NCBI RefSeq assembly: GCF_001270065.2
Contig: NZ_LFYT02000007.1
Coordinates: forward strand, 1-64,000
Reading direction: 5' to 3'
From: Limnohabitans planktonicus II-D5
GTDB taxonomy: Bacteria > Pseudomonadota > Gammaproteobacteria > Burkholderiales > Burkholderiaceae_C
Length of the DNA: 64,000 nucleotides
The position numbers and the translations under genes are program-made. A model generated the notes under the pieces. The model was not told the origin of the DNA. It saw only the letters and a program-made list of their open reading frames with translations, and did no database searches. Shown here piece after piece: positions 31,655 to 45,800 of the stretch. Every line of letters starts with the position of its first letter. The stretch's first letter is position 1.

Positions 31655-34600
31655 TTACACCTGGCTCACTGCCAATTGCTGGTCAATCAGCAGTTGGGCG
31701 GCGCTGGTGTTGTGGTTGTAGGCCACGTAGGTGGTGCCGTTGGCGACGACGTTGGTGGCGTCGGCGGTCCAGTTGGTGAGGTCGGAGAGGACGACTTTGT
31801 CGCCGGTGTCGCCGTCGATCATCAGCTGGTTCTTTGTCACCTTGGCGGCCAGGCCGCTGGTGGTGTTGCTGGCGTTGAACGCGTTCGATGTGTTGGCGTG
31901 TTGCAGCACGTCGAACAGGTTCAGTTTCAGCGTGTTGTCGCCGGAGCCGCTCACATCGACCTTCTCGATGTTTTGCACCACGTTCGGGGCCAGGGCTGTC
32001 AGGTCCAGCACCAGGCCAGCGCCGTCGAGCTTGAGCGTGTCGATGCCCGTGCCGCCGTCGACGCGCATGATGTTCTGGCTCGTGCCCGTCGTGCCCAGCT
32101 GGGCCAGGTTGTCGGCGTTCAGCACCAAGGTGTCGTCGCCACGGGCGCCATACAGCACGTCCGCGCCACCGCCGCCAATCAGCGTGTCGTTGCCGTCACC
32201 GGCCACCAGCTGGTTGTTGCCTGTGGTGCCTGTCAGCGTGTCGGCGCCTGTGGTGCCCAAGGCGTCGCCATTGGCCGTCTGGAACGTCATGCTGTCGAGC
32301 TTGTCCACGCCACCGTAGATCACGCGCACCACACCGGCGTTGGTCAGTGTGCCCACATTCTCGCCCTGATAGGTGGCGATCACGATGTCGGTCAAGCCAT
32401 CACCGTTGAGGTCTTCAGCCGAGGCGACCGAGCGGCCCAACTGCTTGCCGGCCGTTGCGCTGAAACCGTCGATGCGGAAGCCCTCGGATGCGGCCATCTC
32501 TGGCAAGTTGATCGCGGTGGTGGCCGTGCGGCCATACACCACATAGGCACCGCCCACATTCACGCCATTGATCGCCATGACATTGTTCGACACAACCATG
32601 TCGGCCAAGCCGTCACCGTTGAAGTCACCGATCACATCGGCATCCCACAACTTCGAATCTGGATTGCCTGTGGTGTTGGGCCCTGCGCCGTTGATGACAA
32701 AGCCACCGCTGCCTGCGGCCAACTGGGTCACGTTCACCGAACTCATGTTCGACTTGCCAAACATCACATACGCAGTCGTCTCACTGCCGTTCAAGATCAT
32801 GTCGTCGAAGCCGTCGCCGTTGATGTCACCGGAGTTGGCCGAACTGTACAGACTGCCGATGACAAAACCCTGGCTGGTGCCCGCACCAGTCAGCGTCGCG
32901 TTGGTGATGTTGGTCATGGCCGAGCCGCCAAAATACACATACGAAGGGGTGACGGCGAAACCTTGTGTCGGGTATGTGGCCACCACAAAGTCGTTGTAAC
33001 CGTCGCCGTTGAAGTCGCCATTCATGGTCGAATTGCGGAAGCCCGAGTGATTGCCCGAGTTCGGTGTGATGGTGATGCCGGGCAGGGACGCAAGAGCCAC
33101 GGTGCCCGTTGGTGCCAGGTTCGAGCCGCCATACACCAGAAAGTTCTTGAAGCTCACGACATCGTTGAACAAGAGGTCCTCATACCCGTCGCCGTTCACG
33201 TCACCCAACACACTCGGTGCAGACAGCTCATTGGACGATGTGATCTTGAAGCCAAGGCTGGCCACCAGGGTTGCCGGGGTGATCTTGCCGGGGCTGCTGG
33301 TCGCACCATACACCACATAGCTCGTCGTGCCACCGCTGACCATGATGTCATTCATGCCGTCGCCGTTGATGTCACCCGCACGGGTTGTTTCTGCACCCGA
33401 GCCAGGGGCCACGAGGAAACCATTGGTGTTGCCCGGCGCTGTCAAGTCCGACAGGTTCAGTGCCGTGTTGCGGTTGCCGCCATACACCACATAGCGCTGC
33501 GACACCAGGTCCAAGATCATCATGTCGGCATAACCGTCCCCGTTGACATCGCCCACGTTGATCACGCCGACGTTTCCGTTGCTGAGCCCGATCTGCGCGC
33601 CGGACGTGCTGCCGTTGATGAGGAAGCCCTGGCTCATCGCGGTCAGGTCAGACAGCGGCAAGTCATATTTCCAGTTCAAGGTCAGGGGTGCAGTCAACGA
33701 CGTGTTGCCACTGACCGCACTGGTCACCTCGGCAGTGACCGTGACCGAGCCAAAAGGCTGGCTTTCCACCATGGCCTGCGACACCATCACATCCACATAC
33801 TGGTTGGTGATGTTCGTGGCCGACAGCGTGCCCACATTGATCACCTGATCGCCATAACGCACGACCAGCGTATCGCCCGCCTGCGTGGGCATAGGCGCAG
33901 CTCTCGACACCGTGGCCAGCTGCACCCGCACAATCGTGCCCGGGTTGGCCGTGTTCACTACCTCGGTGTAATACAAGGAGTTGTCCACTGCTGGCGAGCC
34001 AACTGTGGTGGGCCAAGCTGAATACCCCATGCTGAACTGCGCCTCGGGCACACCGCTGATGCTGCTCGCCGTGGCGGTCGGGGTCCATTGCTGCGCACTG
34101 ATGATGGGCGTGGACGGCAAAGTGAAGTCCACGGCAATGGGCTGACCATCCGATTGCGAGACCGCCGTTGTGCCGTCGAGCAGCGTCACGATGCCGTTCA
34201 CATTGGCCTTGGTGCCCATGGGCGTCACGGTCGTCAGTGCAGCCAAAGGCACCGTCACATCGACATAGTTGGCCGCCACATCGGCAGCGGTCAACACCAC
34301 GGTGAACTTCTGGCCGCCCCAGTTCAGCTCAATCGTGTTGCCAACGACCGCGCCCGTGTCGGCCAGCGTCACGCGCACCGGGGTGCTGCTGTCGCTGTTG
34401 GCCTCGGGCACGTTCAGCACACCGGCCAACTCGTTGGCGCTGGTCATGATCGTGGGCGAGATGTACAGCTTGACCGTGTCTGCCACCAGCACCTGGGCCA
34501 TGGCCAAAGACAAGTCTTCCAGCACACGGTAAACCTTGCCACCGTTTTCGACCTTGCCCATGTTCTGCCAATTGCCGCGCAGGTACAAATCGCTGCTCGT

Positions 34601-37600
34601 GGTGCCATCCACCACCACTTGCGCGCCGGTGTTGACCGCACCCCAGTTGGCGGGGCCGCCGGTGGCGCTGGCTGTCCAGCCCGTGGTTGTGTTGAACGGG
34701 TTGTTCTTCTCGGACAGCGTCAACACATCCATCACACCCATGGTGAGCTTGGCGCCCGTGCCCGTCATGTTGAAGCGCTCGATGCTCTGAATCGCATCAT
34801 TGCTGATGGCCTTCAGGTCCAGCACACCGTTGAACTCAATGGTGTCCACACCATTGCCGCCGTCAATGCGGGCAATGGCCTGGGCCGTGTTGCCCGTGTT
34901 GGTGCCCAACGCCGTGATGTTGCTGGCGTTGATGACGATGGTGTCGTCACCACGTCCGCCATACAGCACGTCTGCACCGCCTGCGCCCACCAGCGTGTCG
35001 TTACCGTCACCGGCCATGATCTGGTTGTTGCCTGCTGTGCCCGTGAGCGTTTCGGCGGTGGTGGTGCCGATGAAGTCGCCGTTGCTGGCCTGGATCACCA
35101 TGTTGTTGATCATCGATGGGCCGCCAAACACCACACGGGTCACACCAGCGTCTGCGCGTGCCGGGTTGATCGGGTCCGATTTGGGCGATGTGATCACCAG
35201 ATCGGCAAAGCCATCACCGTTGATGTCGCCGCCCGCCGTGACGGACTGGCCAGTGCCACCGAGGTCGCTGTAGCCATTGATGCGGAAGCCCTCTGAAGCG
35301 GCCAAGGCCGACAAATGCATTGCCGTGGTGCCTGTACGGCCATAGACCAGAAAAGCAGACCCAGTCGTCAAACTGTTCACAGTCGACACGTTCGAGCTGA
35401 TCAACATATCGGCCAGACCGTCACCGTTGAAATCACCCACCACATCGACATCGCTGATTCTGAAGATCGAGTTGATGAAGAAACCACCTGAACCGGCAAT
35501 CAGTGACGACACATTGATCGGCGCATCACTGGTTTTGCCAAACGCCACAAAAGTGCGCGTGCTGCTGCCTGAGTCGTTGCCTTCGTTGATGATCAGATCG
35601 TCCAGACCGTCACCGTTGATGTCGCCCGCATTACCGGTGGTGAAGGAATTGATGTTGGTCAATCCCGTGATGGAGAACCCTAAACCCGAACCGGCTGCAC
35701 TCAGGGCTGTGGTGGTCATGCCACTCAAAGCCGGGCCACCAAAGTAAACATTGACACCGTTGGTGGCCGCACTGCGCATGCTCACAGCCACATCGCCATA
35801 GCCGTCGCCGTTGAAATCGCCCTGCAAAGGTGGGATCTTGCTGGCAATACCCACATCAGAACCAGTGGGTGTGTTGATGATGAAGCCACCACTCCAACTG
35901 CCGGTAGAAATTGTCGGCAAGTCGATGTTGCCATTTGTTGAGCCGCCGTAAATCACATAAGTGTTGCTGGTGCCATAGCCATTGCCACCGCCTTCTTTCA
36001 ACATGACATCGTCATAGCCATCACCGTTCATGTCGCCAATCACGTTGATGCTTTGGATGAATTTTTGTCCCGAGAAGGACAGGCCGTCGGTGGCCTTGAA
36101 GTTGCTGAGATGGACGGAGCCCATGCTGCTCGTCTTGCCAAAGTAAACATACGATGGTGTGGCAGGATTGGCGTAGTTGATCGCGATGTCATTCAAGCCA
36201 TCGCCGTTGACGTCGCCTGACGTCGTGACATACGAGACTTGCATGCCGTTGATGATGTATCCGTTGGAGTTGCCCACAGCCTGCAGGCTCGACAACTCCA
36301 CATTGGCCAGACCGGGGCGGCCGTACACCACATACATCGTTTGAAGGTTATCGCTCAGGGAGAAATCGTCGTAGCCGTCACCGTTGACGTCACCCACGTT
36401 GATCACGCCCGCGCCTTGCGCGCTCAGGCCCGACTGGTCGCTGGCCGCACGGCCATTGATGTTGAATCCGCTGGCCGTTGTGGTCATGGCCAAGTCATAA
36501 GACCAGTCCACCGTCAACGACGGGGCTTGCACGCTGTTGCCACTGACCGCGCTGGTCAGCGTGACCCCCACCACCACATTGCCAAAGGCCTGGCTGTCGA
36601 TGGTGGCAAAAGGCACCACCACATCCACATACTTGGCCGTGATGTCGGCAGCTGTGATGGTGTACTCGGCCAATGTCTGGTCGCCCCAGGTCATGGTGAG
36701 CTTGTCACCGGCCAGCGCCGGGCTGGTGGCACCCGCTGTGCCCGCTGTGGGCAACTGCACGCGCATGATGGTGCCGCTGTCGGCGGGGTCGGACGCCTCG
36801 CTGTAATACAGCTTGTTGTCCGGCGACACACCCGTTGACGCAGTGATGCTGGCAAACGGTGTGGCGTGCTTGTCGTAATACGCCTCGGGAATACCGGTGA
36901 GCGCACTCGTGTTGCCCGCACCCGTGGCGGCCCAGGTGAGTGAGTTGATGGTCGGGGCCGATCCGGTGATGAAGTTCACCGGCACAGGCACCACATCCGA
37001 TGCCGACACGGCGGTGCTGCCGTCCAGTAGCGTCACGCCCACATCCACGTTGGCAGCTGAACCAATGGCCGTCACCGTGGTCAGTGTGGCCGTGGGCACG
37101 GGCACATTGGCTGTGCCTGCGGCAATGTCAGCGGCGGTCAGGGTGTAGCTGATGGTCTGGCCGCCCCAGTTCAGTTGCAGGGTGTTGCCTGCCACTGCGC
37201 CGGTGTCGGCCAGGCTGATGGCCACGGGCGTGCCGCCGTTGCTGTTGGCTTCGGCCAGGTTCAGGCTACCGGCCAGTTCGTTGGCCGTGCTCAGCACGCT
37301 GGGTGCCATTTGCACTTGCACGTCGTTGTAGACGATGACTTGGGCTCTGCCGGTGGCGCTTTGCAGCACTTTGTAGACCTTGCCACTGTTTTCCACGGTG
37401 CCGATGTTGGACCAGCTGTTGCCCAGGCTCAGGGTGTTGGTGCTGTCACCGTCCACCACCACTTGGGCATAACTGTTGATGGCGCCCCAGTTGGTGGCGC
37501 CGCCGGTGGCGCTGGCCACCCAGCCGGTGGTGGTGTTGAAGTTGTTGTTCTCGCTGGCCAGACCGATCACGTCGAGCTTGTTCATCTTCAGCTTGTTGCT

Positions 37601-40600
37601 GTTGCCGTTCAGGTCAAAGCGGTCGATGTCGTCGATGGCCGCGGTGCGGATCGCGGTCAGGTCCAGACTGGCTTTGTCCAGGCGGATGGTGTCGATGCCG
37701 TTGCCGCCGTCAATGCGGGCCACCGCTTGTGCGGCGTTGCCTGCGTTGCGGGCCAGCATGGCCACGTTGTCGGCATTGAGCACGAACACGTCGTCGCCCT
37801 TGCCGCCATACAACACGTCGGCGCCGCCGCCACCCACCAGGGTGTCGTTGCCGTCGCCTGAAATCAGCTGGTTGTTGCCGCTGGTGCCGGTCAGCGTGTC
37901 AGCGGCGGTGGTGCCGATGACATCGCCGTTACTCGCTTGCACCACCAGCGACGAGACTTCAGAGAAGCCACCAAACACCACGTAAGACCTGCCTTCGGTC
38001 ACGGTGTTGGCACCGCTTGGGTCGGATTTGGGCACACCCACCAACAGGTCGGCAAAGCCGTCACCGTTGACGTCGCCTGCCGCCGTGATCATGGCCTGGC
38101 CCATGGCGCTTTGCACGGTGCCCTTGGGGTTGATCTGGTTGGCAATGGGCACAAACTTGTTGAGGTCGGGGATTGTCAAATCGACTGCGGTGTTGCCCGT
38201 CTGGCCAAACACCAGGTAGGAGCGACCTTGCGAAGAGTTCACGGCCAAGTCGTCCAGGCCGTCGCCGTTCACGTCGCCCACATTGGACAAGAAGCCCATG
38301 TAGCCGTCGAGGGCAGACGAGCCCTTGACCACAAAGCCTTCGCTGCTGGTGCCTGCGGCAATGGCGCTGACACTGACCGAGCTGCCATCGGCCTTGCCAA
38401 ACACCACCACAGCGCGGTCGTATTGGGTGACGGACACATCGTCCAGACCGTCGCCGTTGACGTCGCCAAGCATCTGGATTTTGGGGGTCTGGTCCACGCC
38501 CAAGGTCTCCAGGCCTTGCACGGCATCGGTGATCTTGAAGCCGTTGGTGCCCGCTGCAGCCGTGAGGCCCGACACGCTCAGCGTGCTGCCATTGGCTTTG
38601 CCAAACACCACATAGGCCGAGCCACCCACCTTGCCAAAGGTACCGGCCACCACCAGATCGGCCAGGCCGTCGCCGTTGACGTCGCCGCCACCGCCCACGC
38701 TGCCCATGGTTTGCGGCCCATCGCCGTTGATGAAGAAGCCATTGCTCATGGACGCGGGGTTGCTGCTCATGTGCGGCAGCACCACATTGGGCGTGTTGGT
38801 GCCCGTGGTGCCAAACATCACAAAGGCGCGGCCATTGGTCGTGTCGGTGTTAGCCCAGCTTTCACCCACGATGAAGTCGTTGATGCCGTCGCCGTTGACA
38901 TCGCCCGCATCGAACAGGCCAATGTTGGACGGCAAACCTGCGCCACCGAAACGGGGTCTTACATCGGTTGAACCTGCGTAGGTGTAGTTGTTATTGCCCA
39001 TGCCGGCGCCCGAGTTGGCGTCGATGACCATGAGGCCCTGACTCACAGCGGTGCCGCCCTCAATCTTGCTGACATCGACCACCGAGCCATCGGTACGGCC
39101 ATAGACCACAAACACGCGGTTGCCACTGCCGTCAGGGTTTGTCGCCGATTTGGCCATGGTCAGCATGACGTCGTTCAGACCGTCGCCGTTGAAGTCGGTG
39201 CTGGCCGAGTTGTAGTACAGGCGGCCTACGTAACCGGGGCTGGAGATGGCAAAACCCTGGGTGTTGCTGCCCGCGTCCAGCGTCGACAGTTCCACCTTGG
39301 TGTTGCCGGTCTGGCCATAGACCACATAGGTTTTGAAGTTGATGCTGTCGGCAACCAGCACATCGTCCAGGCCATCGCGGTTGAGGTCGCCCACGCTGAC
39401 CACCGTGCCGCCCACAGCGTTGTACTGGTTGTTGACCGCGCCAGTGGTGCCAGCGGCGCCCCCACCGTTCAAGACATAGCCATAACCTGGCGCAGTGGGG
39501 CTGCCCGGAATGGCCAGCGGCAAGTCAAAGGCAAAGTTGACGTCGACCGAGGCCAGCGCCGATTCGGCCCCGCTGGCGGTGACGATTTGCGCTGTCACGT
39601 TAGCCATGCCATAGCCCTGGCTGCGGATGGTGGCCTCGGGCACGGTGAAGTCCACAAACTTGGCCGTGATGTCAGCGGCCAGCAGGGTGTAGCTGATGGG
39701 CTCAGCAGTGCCCCAGTCCAGCAGCACGGTGTCGCCCGCCTTGGGCGGCACAGTACCTGTCATGGGCAGCTGCACGCGCACCACGGTGCCGGTGCCTAAG
39801 ACTTCCGAGTTGTAGAGTGCGCTGTCCACAGCCACCCCCGCCGGTGCAGTGGTGGGCACGGTGGTGGTTGGCAGCGCGTAGTTGGCCTCTGGAATACCCG
39901 TCAGGCTGCTGGAGTTGCCCGCGCCGGTGGCGGCCCAGGCGGTGGCGCTGATGGTGGGCGCGGTGGCGGTGATGAAGTTGACCGGGATGGTCTGCTGTTC
40001 ACCCGCCGACACCGTGGTCGTGCCGTCCAGCAAAGTCACCGAAGCGGGCACATTGCCGGTTGTGCCCATGGCGGTCACGGCAGTCAGTGTGGCTGTGGGC
40101 ACGGGCACATTGGCGGTGCCTGCGGCAATGTCAGCCGCTGTCAGGGTGTAGCTGACGATCTGGCCACCCCAGTTGAGCTGGATGGTGTTGCCTGCCACCG
40201 CGCCGGTGTCGGCCAGGTTGACGGCCACCGGTGTGCCGCCGCTGCTGTTGGCCTCGCTGGCGTTCAGGCCACCAGCCAGCTCGTTGGCGCTGGCCAGGAT
40301 CTGTGGCGGCATGAACAGGCGCACGCTGGCTTCCACCAGCACCTGGGCCATGGCCTTGGTGCTGTCTTCCAGCACTTTGTAGGTCTTGCCGTTGTTTTGC
40401 ACAGTGCCCACATTGGTCCAGCTGCCTGCCAGGTACAGGTCGCTGGTGGTCGTGCCGTCCACCACCACTTGCGCGCCGGTGTTGACCGCGCCCCACTTGG
40501 CGGGGCCGCCCGTGGCGCTGGCTGTCCAGCCGGTGGTGGTGTTGAAGGGGTTGTTCTTCTCGGACAAACCAACCACCTCAAGCGCCGACAACTTGAGCAC

Positions 40601-42830
40601 CGTGCCGGTGCCGGTCAGGTTGAAGCGTTCGATGCTCTGGATGGCCGATGGGCGGATGGTGGACATGTCGAGCACGGCGCTGTCGAGCTGCAGCGTGTCG
40701 GTGCCGTTGCCGCCGTCCACGCGGGCAATGGCCTGCGTGTCGTTGCCGCTGTTGCGGGCCAGCATGGCCACGTTGTCGGCGTTGATGACGAGGGTGTCGT
40801 CACCCCGGCCGCCATACAGCACGTCTGCACCGCCTGCGCCCACCAGGGTGTCGTTGCCGTCACCGGCCACGATCTGGTTGTTGCCCGTGGTGCCGGTCAG
40901 GGTGTTGGCAGCGCTGGTGCCAATGGCGTCGCCGTTGGCGGTCTGGAACGTCATGGTTTCCAGTCGGTCCACACCGCCGTAGATGACGCGCGAGACACCG
41001 CCCGAGCCGCGTGTGGCGTCGGGGCTGTCGTTGCGGGCGTTGACGATCAGGTCGGCAAAGCCGTCACCGTTGACGTCGCCAGCAGCGCTGACCGACATGC
41101 CCATTTGCACAGATACGGTGCCGCCGTCGATGCGGAAGCCCTCTGAGGCCGCCAGATCGGTCATGGTGACCGAGGTGCCGCTGGTGCGGCCATAGACCAG
41201 GTAGGCACCGCCAGTGGTCTTGTCGTTCATGGTCATGTTGGGGTGGCCCACCACCATGTCGGCCAGGCCGTCGCCGTTGAAGTCGCCCACCACGTCCACG
41301 TCCATGGTGTTGCTGGCCGTTGTATGGCCCACGATGACAAAGCCACCGCTGCCCGCTTGGATGGCGCTGAGGGTGACCGGCGCATCGCCTGTTTTGCCAA
41401 ACATCACATACGAAATCTTGGAACCATCGTTGAAGATGATGTCGTCCAGGCCGTCACCGTTGACGTCACCGGTGGCTTGGCCCAAGGCCGAGTAGCTCTC
41501 CACGCCAGTGGCCGTCATGGCGCTGATGGCATAGCCTTTGCCGTTGCCTGCAGCCGACAGGGCGTTGACGTTGAATGCGCTCAGGTTGGAGCCACCAAAT
41601 ACCACGTAGTTCGTTGCGGGGTTACCCGAGGTGTTCATGCCCGTGAGCATGAAGTCGCTGTAGCCGTCGCCGTTGAAGTCGCCCACCTGGGTGGCGTCAG
41701 AGCCGCCCATCTTCTGACCGCTGCTGCCAATGTAGAAGCCCAGGCTGGAGCTGCCGGTCACCCCTGTTGGCAGGGTGATGTTGCTCATGTTGGTGCTGCC
41801 ATAGAGCAAGAAGTTGCCATAGGCAACACCTGTGCCGTAGCTGTTGTCGTCAGCGATGTTGATGAGCACGTCGTCAAAACCGTCGCCGTTGACGTCACCG
41901 ACCACGCTGCTGGCGCCCAACATGTTGGCGTGGGTGATTTTGAAACCGGCCGATGCGGGCATGGTGTTGATGGGTGAAACCAAGCCCATGCTGCGGGTGT
42001 TGCCCAGCACCACATAGTCGCTGTAACCGGCGTAGCGCACCAGGATGTCGTTCAGGCCATCGCCGTTGAAGTCGCCGGCCAGCGTGTTGTGCGAGCCGGT
42101 GCCGTTGCCCGTCAAGATGAACCCGTTGCTGTTGCCAGCCACTTCCAGTGTGGACAACTCCACCGTGGACAGGCCGGGTTTGCCATACACCACGTAATGG
42201 GTGTTGCCCGCCTGGTTGGTGAAGCCCATATCGTCGTAGCCGTCGCCGTTGACGTCGCCCACATTGACCGAGCCTTGCTGGTAGCCGTTGGAGGCGAGCT
42301 GTTCGCTGGCGGCCCGGCCATTGATGGCAAAGCCGTTTTCCAGGCTGGTCAGGTCCATGGTGGGCAGGTCATAGGCCCACTTGACGTTGAGCGGCGCGGC
42401 GTTGGAGGTGCTGCCTGTGGCGGCACTGACGATCTGAGCCAACACCGGCACGATGCCAAAAGCCTGCGTTTCCAGCACGCTCAGGGGCACGGTGACATCG
42501 ACATATTTGGCCGTGATGTCTGCCGCCGTGAGTGTGCCCACCTGGATGATCTGGTCTCCCCACTTGAGGGCCAACGAGTCACCCGCCACGGCTGGCACGC
42601 TGGCACTTGCGGCCGCTGTCGGCAGCTGCACGCGCACGATGGTGCCTGCGTCTGCCGTGTTGCTGACCTCGCTCAAATAGAGCGTCAAGTCGCTGGCGTT
42701 GCCGGTGATGGTGCTGAAGGTGGGGTTGTGCTTGTCGTAGAAGGCCTCGGGAATGCCTTTGAGGCTGCTGGTGTTGCCTTCGCCCGTGGCGGCCCAAGGC
42801 ACGTTGCTGATGGTGGGCGCGGTGGGCACG
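31655..42830 (-). repeat. Four tandem propeller-RTX super-modules within the giant gene
   Basis: Units begin near 42820 ([15 protein letters not shown]), 39970 ([15 protein letters not shown]), 36965 ([15 protein letters not shown]) and 34110 ([15 protein letters not shown]), about 2.85-3.0 kb apart, the last being shorter. RTX blocks lie near 40900-40785, 37900-37785, 35045-34935 and 32230-32125. Each unit has exactly seven FG-GAP-like Ca-binding motifs, 28 in total. Confidence 0.88.
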
Positions 42831-45800
42831 GGGACGTTTTCGATGGTGACGGGCAGCGCCGTGGCCGGGCTGGTCAAACCAGATGGGCTGGTTTCGGTCA
42901 CGCTCAGCGCGTTGGCACCTGTGGGCAGCGGTGTGGTGGGTGTGATGGCCCATGAACCGTCGGGTGCCACGGTGGCAGAGCCAATCACGTTGCCTTGCGG
43001 GTCGGTGATCTTGATGGTGTTGCCGGGTGTGCCGGTGCCGCTCAAAGTAGGCGTGTTGTCGGTGGTGCTGCCGTCGCCCTTGGTGCCGCTGTCGGTGGCC
43101 GGGTCGAGCTTGGCCCCTGGGGCGGCTGGCGCAACTTCTACGGCTGCGCCTTCGATGGTGATGGGCAGTGTGGACGGTGCGCTGGTTTGGCCGTTACCGT
43201 CGGTGGCAGTGATGGCCAGCGGTGTGGTGCCTGTGGGCAGCGGTGTGGTGGGCGTGACGGCCCATGACCCATCGGGCGCCACGGTGGCGGTGCCAATGAT
43301 GTTGCCTTGCGGGTCTTTGATGGTGATGGTGTCACCCGGTGTGCCGCCCGCGCCGCTGATGGTGGGCGTGGTGTCGGTGGTGCTGCTGTCGCCTTTGGTG
43401 CCGCTGTCGGTGGCGGGGTCGAGCTTGGCCGCAGGCGCTGCTGGGGCGCCCGCTGGTGCCTCGATGGTGATGGGCAGTGTGGACGGTGCGCTGGTTTGGC
43501 CGTTGCCGTCGGTGGCGGTGATGGCCAGCGGTGTGGTGCCAGTGGGCAGCGGTGTGGTGGGCGTGACCGACCAGCTGCCATCGGGCGCCACGGTGGCGGT
43601 GCCAATGACGTTGCCTTGTGGGTCTTTGATGGTGATGGTGTCACCCGGGTTGCCGCCTGCGCCGCTGATGGTGGGCGTGTTGTCGGTGGTGCTGCTGTCG
43701 CCTTTGGTGCCGCTGTCGGTGGCGGGGTCGAGCACGCCCTTGGGCGCGTCGGGGCCTGCAACGATGGTGTTGATGGGCAACTCGATCAGCAGCTGGCCTT
43801 GTGTGGTGCTGTGGTCGTAGATTTTGTAGGTCTTGCCGCCCAGCACGACTTGGCCTTTGTAGTCCCACTGGCCCGTCAGGCCCGTGTTGCCTTGCACGCC
43901 AGCGGTGCCAGTCACGCCGTCCACGGCCAGGCCGGTCATGTCCACGGTGTCGGTCAGGGTGCCGTTGACCACAAACTGCACTTTGCCTTTGCTGCTGGTG
44001 GAGCCCGTGGCCGCAATGTTGCCAATGGCGGTTTGGGTGGTGGCGGTGAAGCTGTAGCCGGTCAGCTCGGTGCCGCCCAGGCTGAGCACATTGTTGGCGT
44101 CAAGCGTGACTTTGCTGGTGCCTTGCAGCTGGAAGACTTCAATTTCTTGAATGGTCTTGACGGTTTGGTTGTGCGTCAGGGCCACCAGGTCGAGCGTGGT
44201 GCCAGCGGCCAGTTTGAGGGTGTCGACCTTGGCGCCGCCGTCGAGCATGTTGCCGCCTGCTGCCAGCAGGGTTTGCAAGTTGGTGCCTGCGCTGATGGTG
44301 TCTGCGCCGTCCATGGTGTCGAGCACGCCGCCGGTGAAGGTGAGCGTGTCGGGGTTGGGGGTGGCGCCGCCAAATGCGCCACCTGCGGTCAGGCTGACTG
44401 CGGGTGCCACGGGTGCGAAGACCATATCGTCAAACGCCACATCGGAGCCATTCCATGCGGAATACGACTGGAAAGTGAGCGGGATCGAGCCGGTGATGGG
44501 CGCTGTGTAGCTGATGTGAATGACACCTGCCGAACCGGCTTTGGTGGTCATGATGGTTTCACCATTGATCACCACGTCCATGGCGGTGCGGTTGCCGCTG
44601 TCCGACACCACTTTGATGTACTGCGTCATGTAGTCAAAGGTGAAGTCATAGGTCTGACCTTGCACCACATTGACGCTTTGTTGCCAGATCTTGAACGGCG
44701 CAGCTGCTGTGCCTTTGCCATCCATGCTGGCCAGGAAATACTGGCCGTCAAACAGGCTCAAGGCGGCGGCAGCCGTGGGTGACGTAGCAGCCACCGTTTC
44801 GTCATACCAGGTGCCATGGGCATAGGTGGAGACGGGCGATTTCGTCAGTGGGCTGGCTGCGGGAGTGGTGGTTTTTGTCTGGATCGAATAGAAGGCAATC
44901 GAGTAGTCCAGGACTGTGGAATATGCGGCTTCGCTGGTGATGGCGCTGTTGCCCGCAGAGAAGTCACCGTTGACGATGCCGTTGACCAATGTTTTGACGG
45001 TCCACATATTGGACGAGACGCTTTGGTTGCCCAAAGAGTCCAGCTGTATCGCCACAAAGCTGTCGCTCGAATTGGAGGTGCCTGTCAGGCTGCTGACCGT
45101 CCACTTGCCATCAGCGCCCACCACGGCGGTACCCACCATGTTGTTGTAGACGTTGTCATAAAGCTGAATGGTGCTGCCTGCCGTGCCCGTGCCGCTGACG
45201 CTGGACAGGGCGTTTTTGGTGGCTCCGGTGTTGGCCGCATTGACGCCGGTGGCGCCCACGCTGACCTGTGCCGAGTCCAGCACGCCGGTGATGACGGGTG
45301 CCGCTTCGGTGGTGTCCAGCGTGACCAACTGGCTGACCACGGGGCCTGCCTGGTTGGTGCTGTTGACCACTTTGGCGGTGTAGGTCCAGTTGGCGTTGTA
45401 GCCATTGGTGTCGGTGATGGCCCATTCGGTGCCGTTGACCACGGCGTTGCCAATGAGTTTGCCGTCTGCAAACACTTGCACGGTGTCGCCAGTGCCCAGG
45501 GGTTGGGCGATGTGGCCCGACAGCAAGCGGCCTGCGCTGGCGTCGTTGGTGGTCCAGTCGGCGTTGGCAGCGGTCAGGCTGCTGTCCTTGGTCATGCTGG
45601 AGAAGGTGGCCGTATTCGGTTCGATGGTGACGGGCAGTGCCGTGGCCGGGCTGGTCAAACCCGATGGGCTGGTTTCGGTCACGCTCAGTGCGTTGGCACC
45701 TGTGGGCAGCGGTGTGGTGGGCGTGATGGCCCAGCTGCCGTCTGGCGCCACGGTGGCAGAGCCAATCACGTTGCCTTGCGGGTCGGTGATCTTGATGGTG

